Source: Marinomonas foliarum
GTDB lineage: Bacteria; Pseudomonadota; Gammaproteobacteria; Pseudomonadales; Marinomonadaceae
Direction: 5' to 3'
Assembly: GCF_003337275.1 (NCBI RefSeq)
Contig: NZ_QPJQ01000007.1
Span: 1 to 64,000, forward strand
DNA: 64,000 bases
Notes under the pieces: model-generated
What the model saw: only the letters and a program-made list of their open reading frames with translations
Database searches by the model: none
What the model was told of the DNA's origin: nothing
Shown: positions 25,109-34,785 of the stretch, in pieces
How positions within the stretch are numbered: the first letter of the stretch is position 1
How the letters are laid out: each line of letters begins with the position of its first letter
Position numbers and translations under genes: made by a program

Positions 25109-26601
25109 GTCACACTGCCTCCCGTCGCAAGCGAAACCACCTTCTCAGGAGTCGCGTCAGCACGTGATAATTCACCGACAATTAGACCTTCGTTCATCAC
25201 CAAAATACGATCTGACATACCAAGAATTTCCGGTAACTCCGACGACACCATGATCACAGACAAGCCTGAATCCACCAGCTCAGACATAAATTCATGTACC
25301 GCCGCTTTCGACCCTATGTCGATGCCTTTGGTTGGCTCATCTAAAATGATGACTTTCGGATTAGTGGCGAGCCATTTAGCGATAACGACTTTTTGCTGAT
25401 TGCCTCCTGAGAGGTTCATCACCTTCTCATCCCAACAAGACGCTTTCACTTGCAAGCGCTCACAATATTGGCGAGCCAGTGCCATTTCGCCTTCTTGGTC
25501 AATTTGCCCGTGCTTCGCTAAACGTTCCATCTGCGGCAAACTAACGTTTTGATAAATAGGCAATTCCAACACGATACCTTGTTTTTGACGTTCTTCTGGC
25601 ACATACACAATGCCGTTATCGATAGCCTCTTTGGGTGAGTGAATAATTACTTCTTTACCATTCATTTTGACAGAGCCAGTCACATGATCCGTAGTACCAA
25701 ACAAAGCTTGCATCACTTCCGTTCTGCCAGACCCTACCAGACCATAAACACCAAGGATCTCACCTTTTTTCAAACTAAAACTAATATCGGCAAATTCCGT
25801 TGTGTGGCATAAGTTACTAACTTCTAAAAGAGTTTCGCCAATTTCCACGTCTTTTTTGGGGTACGTTGCTTCGATGCTACGCGCCACCATCATTTCCACC
25901 AACTGCGCTTCGTTGGTGTCTTTGATAAAACCTTCGCCCACAAAAGAACCATCACGAAACACGGTATAGCGATCCGCCAAGGTAAAAATTTCATCAAACT
26001 TGTGAGTTATAAAAAGAATCGCTTTGCCTTGATCTCTTAAAGTATTTACCAATTCATAAAGCTCATGAATTTCATGATGAGATAAAGCCGCTGTTGGCTC
26101 ATCTAAAATCACTACTTTGGCATCAACAGACAAAGCGCGAGCGATACCGACCATGTGTTTTTGGCCAATACTTAATTCGCGTAAGATTTGATTAGGGTTC
26201 ATGTGAGCATTGATTGATGACAGAATTTCTTGTGACCTCGCCTCCATCGCAGGCCAATCAATGGAGAAATGTTTGGTCATCGGGTAGTTGCCCAAAAAAA
26301 TATTTTCCGCCACCGCCAAATCATCAAACAACACGGTTTCCTGATGAATCGCAGTGATGCCTAAAGCATGAGAATCGTGAGGGGAATGAAACTGCACAGA
26401 CTTGCCGTTAAAAATAATTTCCCCACCATCCGGCTGATAAATGCCAGTCATGGTTTTTACTAGAGTCGATTTACCTGCGCCGTTTTCACCGATCAAAGCG
26501 GTCACTTGGCCAGGATAAAGATGAAGGTCGACACCATCCAGTGCTTTCACACCAGGGAAAACCTTACTCACCTTTTTTAGACTGAAAATTGCATTGTTCA
26601 T
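25102..26601 (-). CDS. rhaT: Rhamnose ABC transporter ATPase RhaT (two ABC domains)
   Basis: 499 residues with two nucleotide-binding domains, as in RbsA/MglA. The first has Walker A GENGAGKST at 38-46, signature LSIGQ and Walker B VVILDEPT; the second has a degenerate Walker A (GLVGSGRTE) but a normal LSGGNQQK signature and Walker B. This asymmetry is normal for the family. It powers RhaP/RhaQ. It is separated from rhaS by a 238-base gap with palindromic repeats that could lower expression relative to the binding protein. The name refers to the rhizobial gene, not to the E. coli RhaT permease. Confidence 0.87.
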   Translation of the reverse strand: MNNAIFSLKKVSKVFPGVKALDGVDLHLYPGQVTALIGENGAGKSTLVKTMTGIYQPDGGEIIFNGKSVQFHSPHDSHALGITAIHQETVLFDDLAVAENIFLGNYPMTKHFSIDWPAMEARSQEILSSINAHMNPNQILRELSIGQKHMVGIARALSVDAKVVILDEPTAALSHHEIHELYELVNTLRDQGKAILFITHKFDEIFTLADRYTVFRDGSFVGEGFIKDTNEAQLVEMMVARSIEATYPKKDVEIGETLLEVSNLCHTTEFADISFSLKKGEILGVYGLVGSGRTEVMQALFGTTDHVTGSVKMNGKEVIIHSPKEAIDNGIVYVPEERQKQGIVLELPIYQNVSLPQMERLAKHGQIDQEGEMALARQYCERLQVKASCWDEKVMNLSGGNQQKVVIAKWLATNPKVIILDEPTKGIDIGSKAAVHEFMSELVDSGLSVIMVSSELPEILGMSDRILVMNEGLIVGELSRADATPEKVVSLATGGSVTC

Positions 26602-26650
26602 AACGGCTGCTCTTATTGTTATTCATTATGAAATTATTGAACGAGTAAAA

Positions 26651-26828
26651 CCCCACCCTAACCCTCCCCTTCATAAGGGGAGGGAACAAAAACTCTTAGT
26701 GCCTCCTCATGCTAAGGGGGAGGTGGGGAAAGCTCTGTTCTACCCCCCCCAACCTAGCCCTCCCTTCATAAGTAGAAAGAACAAAAGCTCTTAGCGCCTC
26801 CTCATGCTAAGGGGGAGGTTGGGAGCGG
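26651..26828. repeat. Two diverged copies of a palindromic intergenic repeat
   Basis: Two units 95 bases apart share a nearly identical 39-base core (26686-26724 and 26781-26819, two differences). The first unit has a 10-bp hairpin at 26662-26684 with loop CAT, and is bounded by CCCCACC and GGTGGGG. The second unit has lost its first hairpin. They lie between rhaS and rhaT on the transcribed strand and look like a REP-like dispersed element able to cause mRNA processing or partial termination. Confidence 0.75.
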
Positions 26829-26839
26829 GTTAGTAGCGA

Positions 26840-27835
26840 CTAGAAAATAGAAGAGAACTCATCAACGTTTGAAGCATCGTAGATAAAGGGCTTCGCCATT
26901 GCGCCGTCACCATTTTTATCTACTTCAAGCGTGCCCATGCGCCCCATTGGAATCTCGGTTTTCGTACCTTTGCCTTTCACAAGGTTGTACGCCAGCATGG
27001 TTGCTGAATAACCAAGATCAATTGGGTTCCAGATAGCAAAGCTATGAATGGCACCGCTGTGCACATGACCTGCCAATTCAGAAGGAAGACCTAAACCAGT
27101 CACATACACTTTGCCTGTTAATCCCAAATCGCTAACAGCTTGCGCTGCGGCCAAAATACCGACAGTCGTTGGTGCCACGATAACATCTAGATCAGGGTGG
27201 TTTTTGATCAAGGCGGTGGCTTCACGGAAACTCTTATCCGCTAAGTCATCACCGTAAACGGTATCGACAAGTTTTAGGTTAGGAAATTTGCTAAGGGATT
27301 TTTTCATCTCACCAATCCAAATATTTTGGTTGGTCGAGGTTGGCGTTGCGCTCAGGATGGCAAAAGTACCAGATTTTTTGCCTTTGGCTTTAATAGCATC
27401 AGCAGCAAGCTGTACGTTCATTTCGCCAATCAGACTATTACTAGAAGGGTTTAAATGAACTTGGCGACCTTCTTTGCCAACACCAGAGTCCCAAGAAATG
27501 ACTTTAATGCCACGCTGTTGGGCTTTTTTCAAGGAAGGAACCAAGGCATCCGCATCGTTTGCAGATACCGCAATCGCATCAACACGCTGCGCGATCAGCG
27601 AGTTGATGATTTCAATTTGGCCTTCAGCGGTAGTAGACGTTGGCCCAGTGTAGATAATCTCCACATCGCCTAACTCTTTTTTAGCTTCTTCTGCACCGCG
27701 GTACGCCGCTTCGAAAAAGCCAATACCTAATGCTTTCACTAACAACGCCACTCGAACCTGATCCGCTGCATACGTACCAGAAGCAAATAAAGTTGCAGAA
27801 GCCAACACACATGCCGTGATGAGTTTGTTTTTCAT
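26840..27835 (-). CDS. rhaS: Rhamnose ABC transporter substrate-binding protein RhaS
   Basis: 331 residues from the ATG at 27835, which has GGAG nine bases upstream and starts a clean signal peptide (MKNKLITACVLASATLFASG, cleaved near TYAADQ). The longer upstream frame is not a signal sequence. The mature part is a periplasmic type 1 binding protein of the RbsB-like family (AQRVDAIAVSANDADALVPSLKKA, WDSGV). First transporter gene after the DeoR regulator, in the rhizobial rha gene order. Confidence 0.87.
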   Translation of the reverse strand: MKNKLITACVLASATLFASGTYAADQVRVALLVKALGIGFFEAAYRGAEEAKKELGDVEIIYTGPTSTTAEGQIEIINSLIAQRVDAIAVSANDADALVPSLKKAQQRGIKVISWDSGVGKEGRQVHLNPSSNSLIGEMNVQLAADAIKAKGKKSGTFAILSATPTSTNQNIWIGEMKKSLSKFPNLKLVDTVYGDDLADKSFREATALIKNHPDLDVIVAPTTVGILAAAQAVSDLGLTGKVYVTGLGLPSELAGHVHSGAIHSFAIWNPIDLGYSATMLAYNLVKGKGTKTEIPMGRMGTLEVDKNGDGAMAKPFIYDASNVDEFSSIF

Positions 27836-27897
27836 AATTATCTCCAAGAGCGCGCTCATCGTCACACAACAAGAAGTTGTCGTATCCGAGACGCGGT

Positions 27898-28680
27898 TTA
27901 TTGTTTTTGTTTTTCTACTATGATCAATCGACACCCTGCCGCTTTGATCACTTCTTTACTCTTGTTATCTATTCCATCGTCCGTGATGACGATATCTATC
28001 TGTGAGAGAGGACAAATGATCATACTTGATCGGTTTTGAAATTTTGTACTATCAACCAAAAGCACCCGCTGATCTGCTCGATTTATCAATTTCATTACCG
28101 CTTGTACGATTTGTGGATCTGTCTCCATCACACCGTGAGAATTAATGCCATATGCACCAATAAAAAGAACATCAGCGTACGTGTGATTGGAAATATCATC
28201 TGGAAACGGACTCAAAATAATGTTCTGTTCCCGATGGATTTTTCCGCTCGGCACGGTCACGCTGCACTTACTCTTTTTAATCAACTGATCAGCAATGGAA
28301 AACGAATTGGTCAGCACTTGCAGCTTTAAGCCACGCATAAACTCAGACATAGCCGCTGTCGTTGTGCCGCCGCTGATCATTATTGACATATTGTCCGATA
28401 ATAAATCCACCGCCGCTTTCGCAATACAACGCTTTATGTCCATGTTAATCGTTTGACTAACCGAGTAAGGCCTTCCCAATAAACTCACATCAGATGGAGG
28501 ATTAATGGCTTCCGCCCCACCTCGCACCCGACGCAGTCTCTTTTGCTTGTCTAAAAAGCTGATATCTCTTCGAACTGTTGCTTCTGAAGCGCCTAACACG
28601 TCGGCTAGGTGCGCTACCGTCACAATCGGTCGAGCTTCAACTTCAGACAAGATCACTCTATGCCTTTCAATTTCGTGCAT
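27898..28680 (-). CDS. rhaR: DeoR/GlpR family repressor of the rhamnose genes
   Basis: 260 residues: N-terminal DeoR helix-turn-helix (RPIVTVAHLADVLGASEATVRRDISFLDKQKRLRRVRGGA) and a C-terminal DeoR sugar-phosphate sensor domain (ISGGTTT, VLTNSFSIAD, DSTKF). It is divergent from rhaD and upstream of rhaS, as in rhizobia, where the DeoR-type RhaR represses both transcripts. Induction by a phosphorylated rhamnose intermediate is the family expectation. The name follows the rhizobial usage. Confidence 0.83.
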   Translation of the reverse strand: MHEIERHRVILSEVEARPIVTVAHLADVLGASEATVRRDISFLDKQKRLRRVRGGAEAINPPSDVSLLGRPYSVSQTINMDIKRCIAKAAVDLLSDNMSIMISGGTTTAAMSEFMRGLKLQVLTNSFSIADQLIKKSKCSVTVPSGKIHREQNIILSPFPDDISNHTYADVLFIGAYGINSHGVMETDPQIVQAVMKLINRADQRVLLVDSTKFQNRSSMIICPLSQIDIVITDDGIDNKSKEVIKAAGCRLIIVEKQKQ

Positions 28681-28717
28681 CGATTAAATCCTCGATAATC
28701 AATATAATTAATTTTCA

Positions 28718-28780
28718 ATCATTATCAAGCACTATCGATCACAAAAACACATAAAAAGATAAAAAATGCTTGAAAATGAT
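28718..28780. promoter_or_regulatory. Paired inverted operator-like sites between rhaR and rhaD
   Basis: ATCATTATCAAGCA (28718-28731) recurs inverted as TGCTTGAAAATGAT (28767-28780) with one difference, centres 49 bases apart, in the divergent promoter region. TTTCAA/TTGAAA elements are typical of DeoR-family operators, so these are likely RhaR sites that could act together by looping. Confidence 0.6.
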
Positions 28781-28919
28781 TATTTTTGTTTTAACATGAA
28801 ATCTATCAATCATTCTAACCCGCTGATTGTTCATAACAAAAATAAAATTTAAGTCTTTGATAAATGGCCATAAAACAGAGCTTTAGGCTGTTAAATAAGA
28901 CAAAACTTGAGGTTAAACG

Positions 28920-31010
28920 ATGTCTACTAACTTACTCCCCAACCTTTGGAACGATGCTGAAGCGGCTCTTCTAAGCGAACCAGAATTATTGCAATATCGA
29001 TCAAACTTGCTTGGTTCTGACATGCGCGTGACCAACTACGGTGGCGGCAATACCTCAGCAAAAATCGAAATGAACGACACGCTTACCGGAGAAAAAACCA
29101 CTGTATTGTGGGTAAAAGGTTCTGGCGGCGACATTGGCTCTATGGGGTTAGATGGCTTTTCAACACTTTATATGGATAAGCTAAACCAGCTTTTACCTCT
29201 TTATCGCGGGCTTGAGTTTGAAGATGAGATGGTCGCTTACCTTCCGCATTGTACTTACAACCTAAACTCCCGCGCCGCCAGTATAGATACACCGCTTCAC
29301 GCCTATTTGCCTTACCTCCATGTGGATCACCTTCACCCAGATGCCGTGATTGCTATTGCGGCAAGCAAAAACAGCAAACAACTGACAGAAGACATTTTCA
29401 ACGGTGAGATTGGCTGGCTTCCTTGGCGCCGTCCAGGTTTTCAGCTGGGCATGGATTTACACAAAATCGCCACTGAAAATCCACACCTAAAAGGTGTCGT
29501 ACTAGAAAGCCACGGCCTGTTTACGTGGTCGAATGGCAACAAAGATTGTTACCTAAACTCGCTGAATATTATTAACAAAGCGCAAACGTGGCTAGAACAA
29601 AAAAGTGCTGGCAAAGCCGCCTTTGGTGGCGAGCTATTCAAGACTCTGCCTAATGACAAACGCCAACAAGTCGTTTCGAGCTTAATGCCACTCATTCGAG
29701 GCAAAACCAGCGAAAAACAACGTCAAATTGGTCACTTCAATGCATCCGAAGAAGTGTTGCAGTTCGTCAATTCGAAAGACTTAGACCGTCTTGCTAAACT
29801 TGGCACCTCTTGTCCTGACCACTTCTTACGCACGAAAATTCGTCCATTTGTTGTGGCTTATGATCCGCAAAAAGACAACCTAGACGAAGTCATCGAATCG
29901 CTGGATAAAAGCCTTGCTGATTACCGTGAAGATTACGCGGGCTATTATAACCGTTGTAAACGCGATAACAGCCCAGCTATGCGCGATCCAAACCCAGTCA
30001 TTTATCTAATTCCAGGCGTTGGCATGTTGTCGTTCGCAAAAGACAAAGCCACGGCACGAATTGCTGGCGAGTTCTATGTTAATGCGATTAATGTAATGCG
30101 TGGCGCAGACAGCGTGAGCGAATACGTTGGCTTGCCAGAACAAGAAGCCTTCGACATTGAATACTGGTTATTGGAAGAAGCCAAACTGCAGCGTATGCCA
30201 AAACCAAAATCCTTAGCAGGCCATATCGCTTTGGTGACGGGTGCGGCTGGAGGTATTGGTCTTGCTACGGCAAAACGTCTAGCCAAAGAAGGTGCCAATA
30301 TAGTATTGATGGACATAGACGAAGACGCTCTGACGACGGCACAAGCAGACATCATCGGCGAGTTTGGTAAAGATTCCGCGTCTAGCATCAAGATGGATGT
30401 GACCAACGAAGACGATGTGATCCGTGCAGTGAAACATTGTGCTGTCGCCTTTGGTGGTTTGGATATTGTTGTCTCCAATGCAGGCATCGCCTCTTCAGCA
30501 CCATTAGAAGAAACGTCTCTTGCCCTATGGAATAAAAACCAAAGCATCTTATCTACAGGGTATTTCTTGGTTGCTCGCGAAGCCTTTAGTCTGTTAAAAC
30601 AACAGGATATGGGCGGCAATATGGTATTTATTGCCAGTAAAAACGGTTTGGTTGCCAGTGCAAACGCCAGCGCCTATTGCGTAGCAAAAGCTTCTGAGAT
30701 TCAGCTTGCGCGCTGCGTTGCATTAGAAGGTGCACCACTTGGTATTCGTTCAAATGTGGTTAACCCAGACGCAGTGTTGCGTGGCTCAAAAATTTGGACT
30801 GGTAAATGGAAAGAAGAAAGAGCCAGCGCTTACAAACTATCGACCGATGATTTAGAAGAACATTATCGCCAACGCAGCATGCTGAAGCTTAATGTTTTCC
30901 CTGAAGACATCGCCGAGGCCATTTACTTCTTTGCGTCTGACGCGTCGTCTAAATCGACAGGTAATATTCTGAATGTTGATGCGGGGCATGCGCCATCTTT
31001 TACTCGCTAG
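28920..31010 (+). CDS. rhaD: Bifunctional rhamnulose-1-phosphate aldolase / lactaldehyde dehydrogenase
   Basis: 696 residues in two parts. The N-terminal ~430 residues are a class II aldolase with the zinc-binding histidines in HAYLPYLHVDHLHPD and a catalytic Glu in ESHGLF. The C-terminal ~260 residues are a short-chain dehydrogenase: VTGAAGGIGLATA for NAD and the Y-x3-K pair in AYCVAKAS. This fusion is the known RhaD-type enzyme of rhizobial and Bacillus rhamnose pathways: it splits rhamnulose-1-phosphate to dihydroxyacetone phosphate and lactaldehyde and processes the latter. Divergent from rhaR. Confidence 0.88.
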   Translation: MSTNLLPNLWNDAEAALLSEPELLQYRSNLLGSDMRVTNYGGGNTSAKIEMNDTLTGEKTTVLWVKGSGGDIGSMGLDGFSTLYMDKLNQLLPLYRGLEFEDEMVAYLPHCTYNLNSRAASIDTPLHAYLPYLHVDHLHPDAVIAIAASKNSKQLTEDIFNGEIGWLPWRRPGFQLGMDLHKIATENPHLKGVVLESHGLFTWSNGNKDCYLNSLNIINKAQTWLEQKSAGKAAFGGELFKTLPNDKRQQVVSSLMPLIRGKTSEKQRQIGHFNASEEVLQFVNSKDLDRLAKLGTSCPDHFLRTKIRPFVVAYDPQKDNLDEVIESLDKSLADYREDYAGYYNRCKRDNSPAMRDPNPVIYLIPGVGMLSFAKDKATARIAGEFYVNAINVMRGADSVSEYVGLPEQEAFDIEYWLLEEAKLQRMPKPKSLAGHIALVTGAAGGIGLATAKRLAKEGANIVLMDIDEDALTTAQADIIGEFGKDSASSIKMDVTNEDDVIRAVKHCAVAFGGLDIVVSNAGIASSAPLEETSLALWNKNQSILSTGYFLVAREAFSLLKQQDMGGNMVFIASKNGLVASANASAYCVAKASEIQLARCVALEGAPLGIRSNVVNPDAVLRGSKIWTGKWKEERASAYKLSTDDLEEHYRQRSMLKLNVFPEDIAEAIYFFASDASSKSTGNILNVDAGHAPSFTR

Positions 31011-31104
31011 TTCAGTGAAAAGAACCTTGTCTCCAAAGAGCAACGAGGACTTTGCGCACATAGAGACTTCGCGCAAAGTCCCTAAAAATAAAAAAGGATT
31101 CATC

Positions 31105-32397
31105 ATGAAACAGCTCATTGATCAAAACTTGCTGCAAGAACACAACACCAAGCAGGAAGCCGCCGTCACAAGTGATTACAACGCGCTGGCGGAAAAACTG
31201 GATCGCTCCGGCATCAAAATCGACACTATTTTAGAGCAAGCTAAGCAATTTGCCGTCGCTGTTCCATCTTGGGGAGTAGGCACAGGTGGCACGCGCTTCG
31301 CTCGCTTCCCAGGCTTAGGCGAACCACGCAATATTTTCGAAAAACTGGATGATTGTTCTGTTATTCAATTGCTATCACAAGCTACACCGGCGGTGTCTCT
31401 ACATATTCCTTGGGATCGTCCAAAAGATCCAAACGAACTTCGCCAGTATGCCGAACAATACGGCCTGCATTTTGACGCGATGAATTCCAATACTTTCCAA
31501 GATCAAATTGGTCAGGAAGAGTCGTACAAATTCGGCAGTTTGACCCATACGGATAAAGCCGTACGTGAGCAAGCCATTGCTCACAATATCGATGTCGTTG
31601 AACTTGGCCAAAAGCTAGGTTCAAAAGCTCTAACTGTGTGGGTGGGTGATGGCTCAAACTTCCCAGGCCAACAGCACTTTAAAAACAGCTTCACTCACTA
31701 CCTAGAAAGCATTAAAGAAGTTTACAAGAGCCTACCAGACGACTGGAACATGCTGTTGGAACACAAAATCTTTGAGCCGGCGTTTTACTCTACCGTGATT
31801 CAAGATTGGGGCAGTAACTACCTTGCAGCAAAAGAAACGGGCGAGCGTTGTATGTCATTGGTGGATTTGGGACACCACGCACCGAACGTCAATATTGAAA
31901 TGATCGTTAGCCGCCTTGCGCAATTCGGTAAGCTTGGTGGGTTCCACTTTAACGACAGTAAATACGGTGATGACGATTTAGACAGCGGCTCTATCAATCC
32001 TTACCAGCTGTTCTTGATCTTCAACGAGCTAACAGACATTCGAGCGCAAAATCCTGCCTACAGCCCATTCTACATGCTGGATCAATCACACAATGTGACA
32101 GATCCTGTAGAAAGCTTAATGTACAGCGCTGCGGAAGTGCAACGCGCTTTCGTGAAAAGCTTATTAGTAGATCGCAAAGCCTTAACTCAATACCAGGAAG
32201 CAAACGACCCAATGATGGCGCAGGCCAGCTTAAAGCAAGCCTATAACTTGGACGTTGAGCCAATCTTACAAATGGCCCGTTTACAAGCAGGTGGTGCCAT
32301 CGACCCTGTTAGCTGCTATCGAGCAAGTGGCTATCGCGCAGCCGTTGCCAAATCTCGACCTGCAGATCCGAATAAAACAGGCTCAGGGATTGTGTAA
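31105..32397 (+). CDS. rhaI: L-rhamnose isomerase (RhaI type)
   Basis: 430 residues from the ATG at 31105, which has AAAGGA upstream; the frame is open earlier but overlaps the end of rhaD without family character. The xylose-isomerase-like TIM barrel shows metal-site segments LEHKIFEPAFYST, DLGHHAPNVNIEM and GFHFNDSKYGDDDLDSGS. It converts L-rhamnose to L-rhamnulose. It is of the rhizobial RhaI (TIGR02635-like) kind, not the E. coli RhaA kind. Second and last gene of the rhaDI operon. Confidence 0.87.
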   Translation: MKQLIDQNLLQEHNTKQEAAVTSDYNALAEKLDRSGIKIDTILEQAKQFAVAVPSWGVGTGGTRFARFPGLGEPRNIFEKLDDCSVIQLLSQATPAVSLHIPWDRPKDPNELRQYAEQYGLHFDAMNSNTFQDQIGQEESYKFGSLTHTDKAVREQAIAHNIDVVELGQKLGSKALTVWVGDGSNFPGQQHFKNSFTHYLESIKEVYKSLPDDWNMLLEHKIFEPAFYSTVIQDWGSNYLAAKETGERCMSLVDLGHHAPNVNIEMIVSRLAQFGKLGGFHFNDSKYGDDDLDSGSINPYQLFLIFNELTDIRAQNPAYSPFYMLDQSHNVTDPVESLMYSAAEVQRAFVKSLLVDRKALTQYQEANDPMMAQASLKQAYNLDVEPILQMARLQAGGAIDPVSCYRASGYRAAVAKSRPADPNKTGSGIV

Positions 32398-32438
32398 CTA
32401 ACGGACAAAAGCGCACACGAAATAGAGTAGCTATCAGA

Positions 32439-32471
32439 AAATATAGTCTTTCGTAGAGGCTATATTTTTTT
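32439..32471 (+). terminator. Terminator after rhaI
   Basis: A 10-bp stem (32439-32448 with 32458-32467, one G-U pair), 9-base loop, then a T-run. It closes the rhaDI operon. Confidence 0.8.
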
Positions 32472-32487
32472 AACTATTTTAATTTTA

Positions 32488-32500
32488 GAAACAATGTTTC
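32488..32500. promoter_or_regulatory. KdgR-box-like operator before the GH105 gene
   Basis: GAAACAATGTTTC with ATTAA after it gives the GAAA-N5-TTTC core of the enterobacterial KdgR box. It lies 114 bases before the GH105 start. The same geometry occurs before kduD at 37506-37520 and a kdgR gene is in the window. Confidence 0.72.
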
Positions 32501-32512
32501 ATTAAAAATATT

Positions 32513-32549
32513 TATTTGAAAATATAAATTTAGATATTCATTTCAAATA
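32513..32549. repeat. 9-bp inverted repeat near the GH105 promoter
   Basis: TATTTGAAA (32513-32521) and TTTCAAATA (32541-32549) form perfect inverted arms 19 bases apart in very AT-rich DNA between the KdgR-like box and the gene. It may be a second operator or simply promoter DNA. Confidence 0.45.
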
Positions 32550-32613
32550 GAAATATTGTGATTTATATTAAACAAGACATGAAGCCAATCCAAAAATAAC
32601 AAAGGGATTAAAA

Positions 32614-33732
32614 ATGCATGAATTACTAAGAGAAAAGAAGCATGTTGTTTCACGCGATCAAGTCGTCGAAGCAATCGATCTTTTAACTCAAAATCTCATT
32701 AATATTGAAGACACTACCGGTGACTTTCTGCTACGCCTTGAAGACGGTCGAGTGATCGACACCAAAGGTTGGGCAGGCTGGGAATGGACTCATGGCATTG
32801 GCTTATATGGTTTATTCAAATATTGGCAAATCACCAACAACCCAGACACGCTAAAAATTATTCACGATTGGTTTGAACAACGCCTGAGTGAAGGCACGCC
32901 AACTAAAAACATCAACACGGTTGCACCTTTTTTAACACTGGCTTGTTTGCATGAACGTACGCCAAAAGAGTCTTGGCAGCCGTATTTGGAAGAATGGGCA
33001 GAATGGGTCATGTACGAAATGCCCCGCGTGCAAGAAGGCGGTCTTCAGCACATCGTTTATAACAGCGTAAACCACAACCAAATGTGGGACGACACCTTAA
33101 TGATGAGCGTCCTGCCGCTCGCCAAAATAGGCAAATTACTTAATAAACCCGACTATGTAGAAGAAGCAAAATACCAATTTTTGACTCATATCCAATACCT
33201 AATGGATTCAAAAAGCGGCCTGTGGTTTCACGGCTGGACGTTCGAAGGCAACCACAACTTTGCCGACGCTTTGTGGGCTCGAGGTAATAGCTGGGTCACC
33301 ATTGTGATTCCTGAATTTATTGAATTATTGGATTTGGCTGAAAACGATCCGATTCGCCGCTTCTTGTTATCTACTTTAGAACGCCAAGTCAAAGCCCTAA
33401 GCGAACTACAACACAGCGATGGTCTCTGGCACACCTTGTTAGACGATAGCAGTACTTACCTAGAAGCGTCAGCCTCCGCGGGATTTGCCTATGGCATTTT
33501 AAAAGCCGTACGTAAACGTTATCTCTCCAGCGACTATTTGCCTATTGCGGAAAAGGCCATCAAAGCGGTCTATAGCAACATAGACGCGCAAGGCGAACTG
33601 CAAAACACCTCTTTTGGTACCGCCATGGGTGACGATTTAGAGTATTACAAAAACATCAAAATCACCTCTATGCCTTATGGACAAGCCATGGCGATTTTAT
33701 GTCTTAGCGAATATTTGCGTCGCTATATCTAG
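32614..33732 (+). CDS. GH105/GH88 unsaturated rhamnogalacturonyl hydrolase
   Basis: 372 residues, no signal peptide, so cytoplasmic. The (alpha/alpha)6-barrel family pattern is clear: GWAGWEWTHGIGLYGLFKYW, NQMWDDTLMMSVLPLAKIG with the likely catalytic Asp near 159-160, and ALWARGNSWVTIVIPEF. YteR/YesR-type enzymes of this family remove the unsaturated galacturonyl residue from rhamnogalacturonan disaccharides, releasing rhamnose and a keto-uronate. The position between the rhamnose genes and the KduD/KdgR genes fits this exactly. Probably the first gene of an operon with the TRAP transporter that follows. Confidence 0.88.
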   Translation: MHELLREKKHVVSRDQVVEAIDLLTQNLINIEDTTGDFLLRLEDGRVIDTKGWAGWEWTHGIGLYGLFKYWQITNNPDTLKIIHDWFEQRLSEGTPTKNINTVAPFLTLACLHERTPKESWQPYLEEWAEWVMYEMPRVQEGGLQHIVYNSVNHNQMWDDTLMMSVLPLAKIGKLLNKPDYVEEAKYQFLTHIQYLMDSKSGLWFHGWTFEGNHNFADALWARGNSWVTIVIPEFIELLDLAENDPIRRFLLSTLERQVKALSELQHSDGLWHTLLDDSSTYLEASASAGFAYGILKAVRKRYLSSDYLPIAEKAIKAVYSNIDAQGELQNTSFGTAMGDDLEYYKNIKITSMPYGQAMAILCLSEYLRRYI

Positions 33733-33798
33733 CTGAGGTTAAAGGAAACTCAGCTATCAATTTCTTAGATCAACAATAAACATAAAAAGGATAAGAAA

Positions 33799-34785
33799 AT
33801 GAAAACCAAATTATTTACCACAGCACTTACCCTAATTAGCTTAGGGCTAGCGTCGGCATCCGCTTACGCAGAGAACTTACGTTTTGGCTACGCGAGCAAC
33901 GCGACACCAACCGTAGAAGCGATGAAGAAATTTGCCGAATTAGTGGATCAGAAAACAAAAGGCGATGTCACTGTCACCTTTTTCCCTGACAGCCAATTAG
34001 GTGGCGAACGTGAAATGGTCGAGCTACTACAAGCTGGCCTACTGGACATGACCAAAGTCAGTGGTGGGCTTATGGAAAGTTTTGCTCCTGTGTATGGTGT
34101 CTTTTCGATGCCGTATTTATTTAATAGCCAAGAGCATTTCTATAATGTGATGGATAACTCCAAAATCACCACACCGATTTATGAGTCATCGAAAGGCGAA
34201 GGTATTTTGGGCCTAACCTATTACGACAGTGGAGCTCGTAGCTTCTATACCTCAGAAAAAATCATTCGTAATGTGGATGATCTGAAAGGTCTCAAAATCC
34301 GTGTAATGCAAAGCCCAACGTCTATCAAGATGGTAAAAATGCTGGGTGGCTCGCCTATCGCGATGGGCCAAGCTGACGTCTATTCGTCAATTCAGCAAGG
34401 CGTATTAGATGGCGCGGAGAACAATGAGTTTGCCCTAACGATTGCTCGTCATGCCGAAGTCGCGAAACACTATTCTTATGACGTACATTCTCGTGTGCCA
34501 GATATTGTGTTGATCTCGAAAGCAACCATGGATCGCTTAACACCAGACCAGCGTACAGCAGTTGAAGAAGCGGCAAAAGAGTCTACTGAGTTCCAAAAGA
34601 AAGCCTGGACAAAAGCCGTTAACGACGCAAAAACCATGAGCGAAGAAAAATTCGGTGTGACCTTTTATTACCCAGATGTTAGCGAGTTTCAAGCGGCCGT
34701 TCAGCCAATGTATGAAGAGCTAAAATCAGATCCAGAAAAATATAAGGTTTATCAGGCAATCCGCCAGCAAGCGGAGTCAAAATAA
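33799..34785 (+). CDS. TRAP transporter substrate-binding protein (DctP family)
   Basis: 328 residues with a normal cleaved signal peptide (MKTKLFTTALTLISLGLASASAYAEN). The DctP pattern includes GDVTVTFFPDSQLGGEREMVELLQ and the Arg-bearing DLKGLKIRVMQSPT. By context it binds uronates or unsaturated (rhamno)galacturonide products. It overlaps the small permease gene by one base at the stop/start. AAAAGGATAAGAAA precedes the ATG. Confidence 0.9.
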   Translation: MKTKLFTTALTLISLGLASASAYAENLRFGYASNATPTVEAMKKFAELVDQKTKGDVTVTFFPDSQLGGEREMVELLQAGLLDMTKVSGGLMESFAPVYGVFSMPYLFNSQEHFYNVMDNSKITTPIYESSKGEGILGLTYYDSGARSFYTSEKIIRNVDDLKGLKIRVMQSPTSIKMVKMLGGSPIAMGQADVYSSIQQGVLDGAENNEFALTIARHAEVAKHYSYDVHSRVPDIVLISKATMDRLTPDQRTAVEEAAKESTEFQKKAWTKAVNDAKTMSEEKFGVTFYYPDVSEFQAAVQPMYEELKSDPEKYKVYQAIRQQAESK

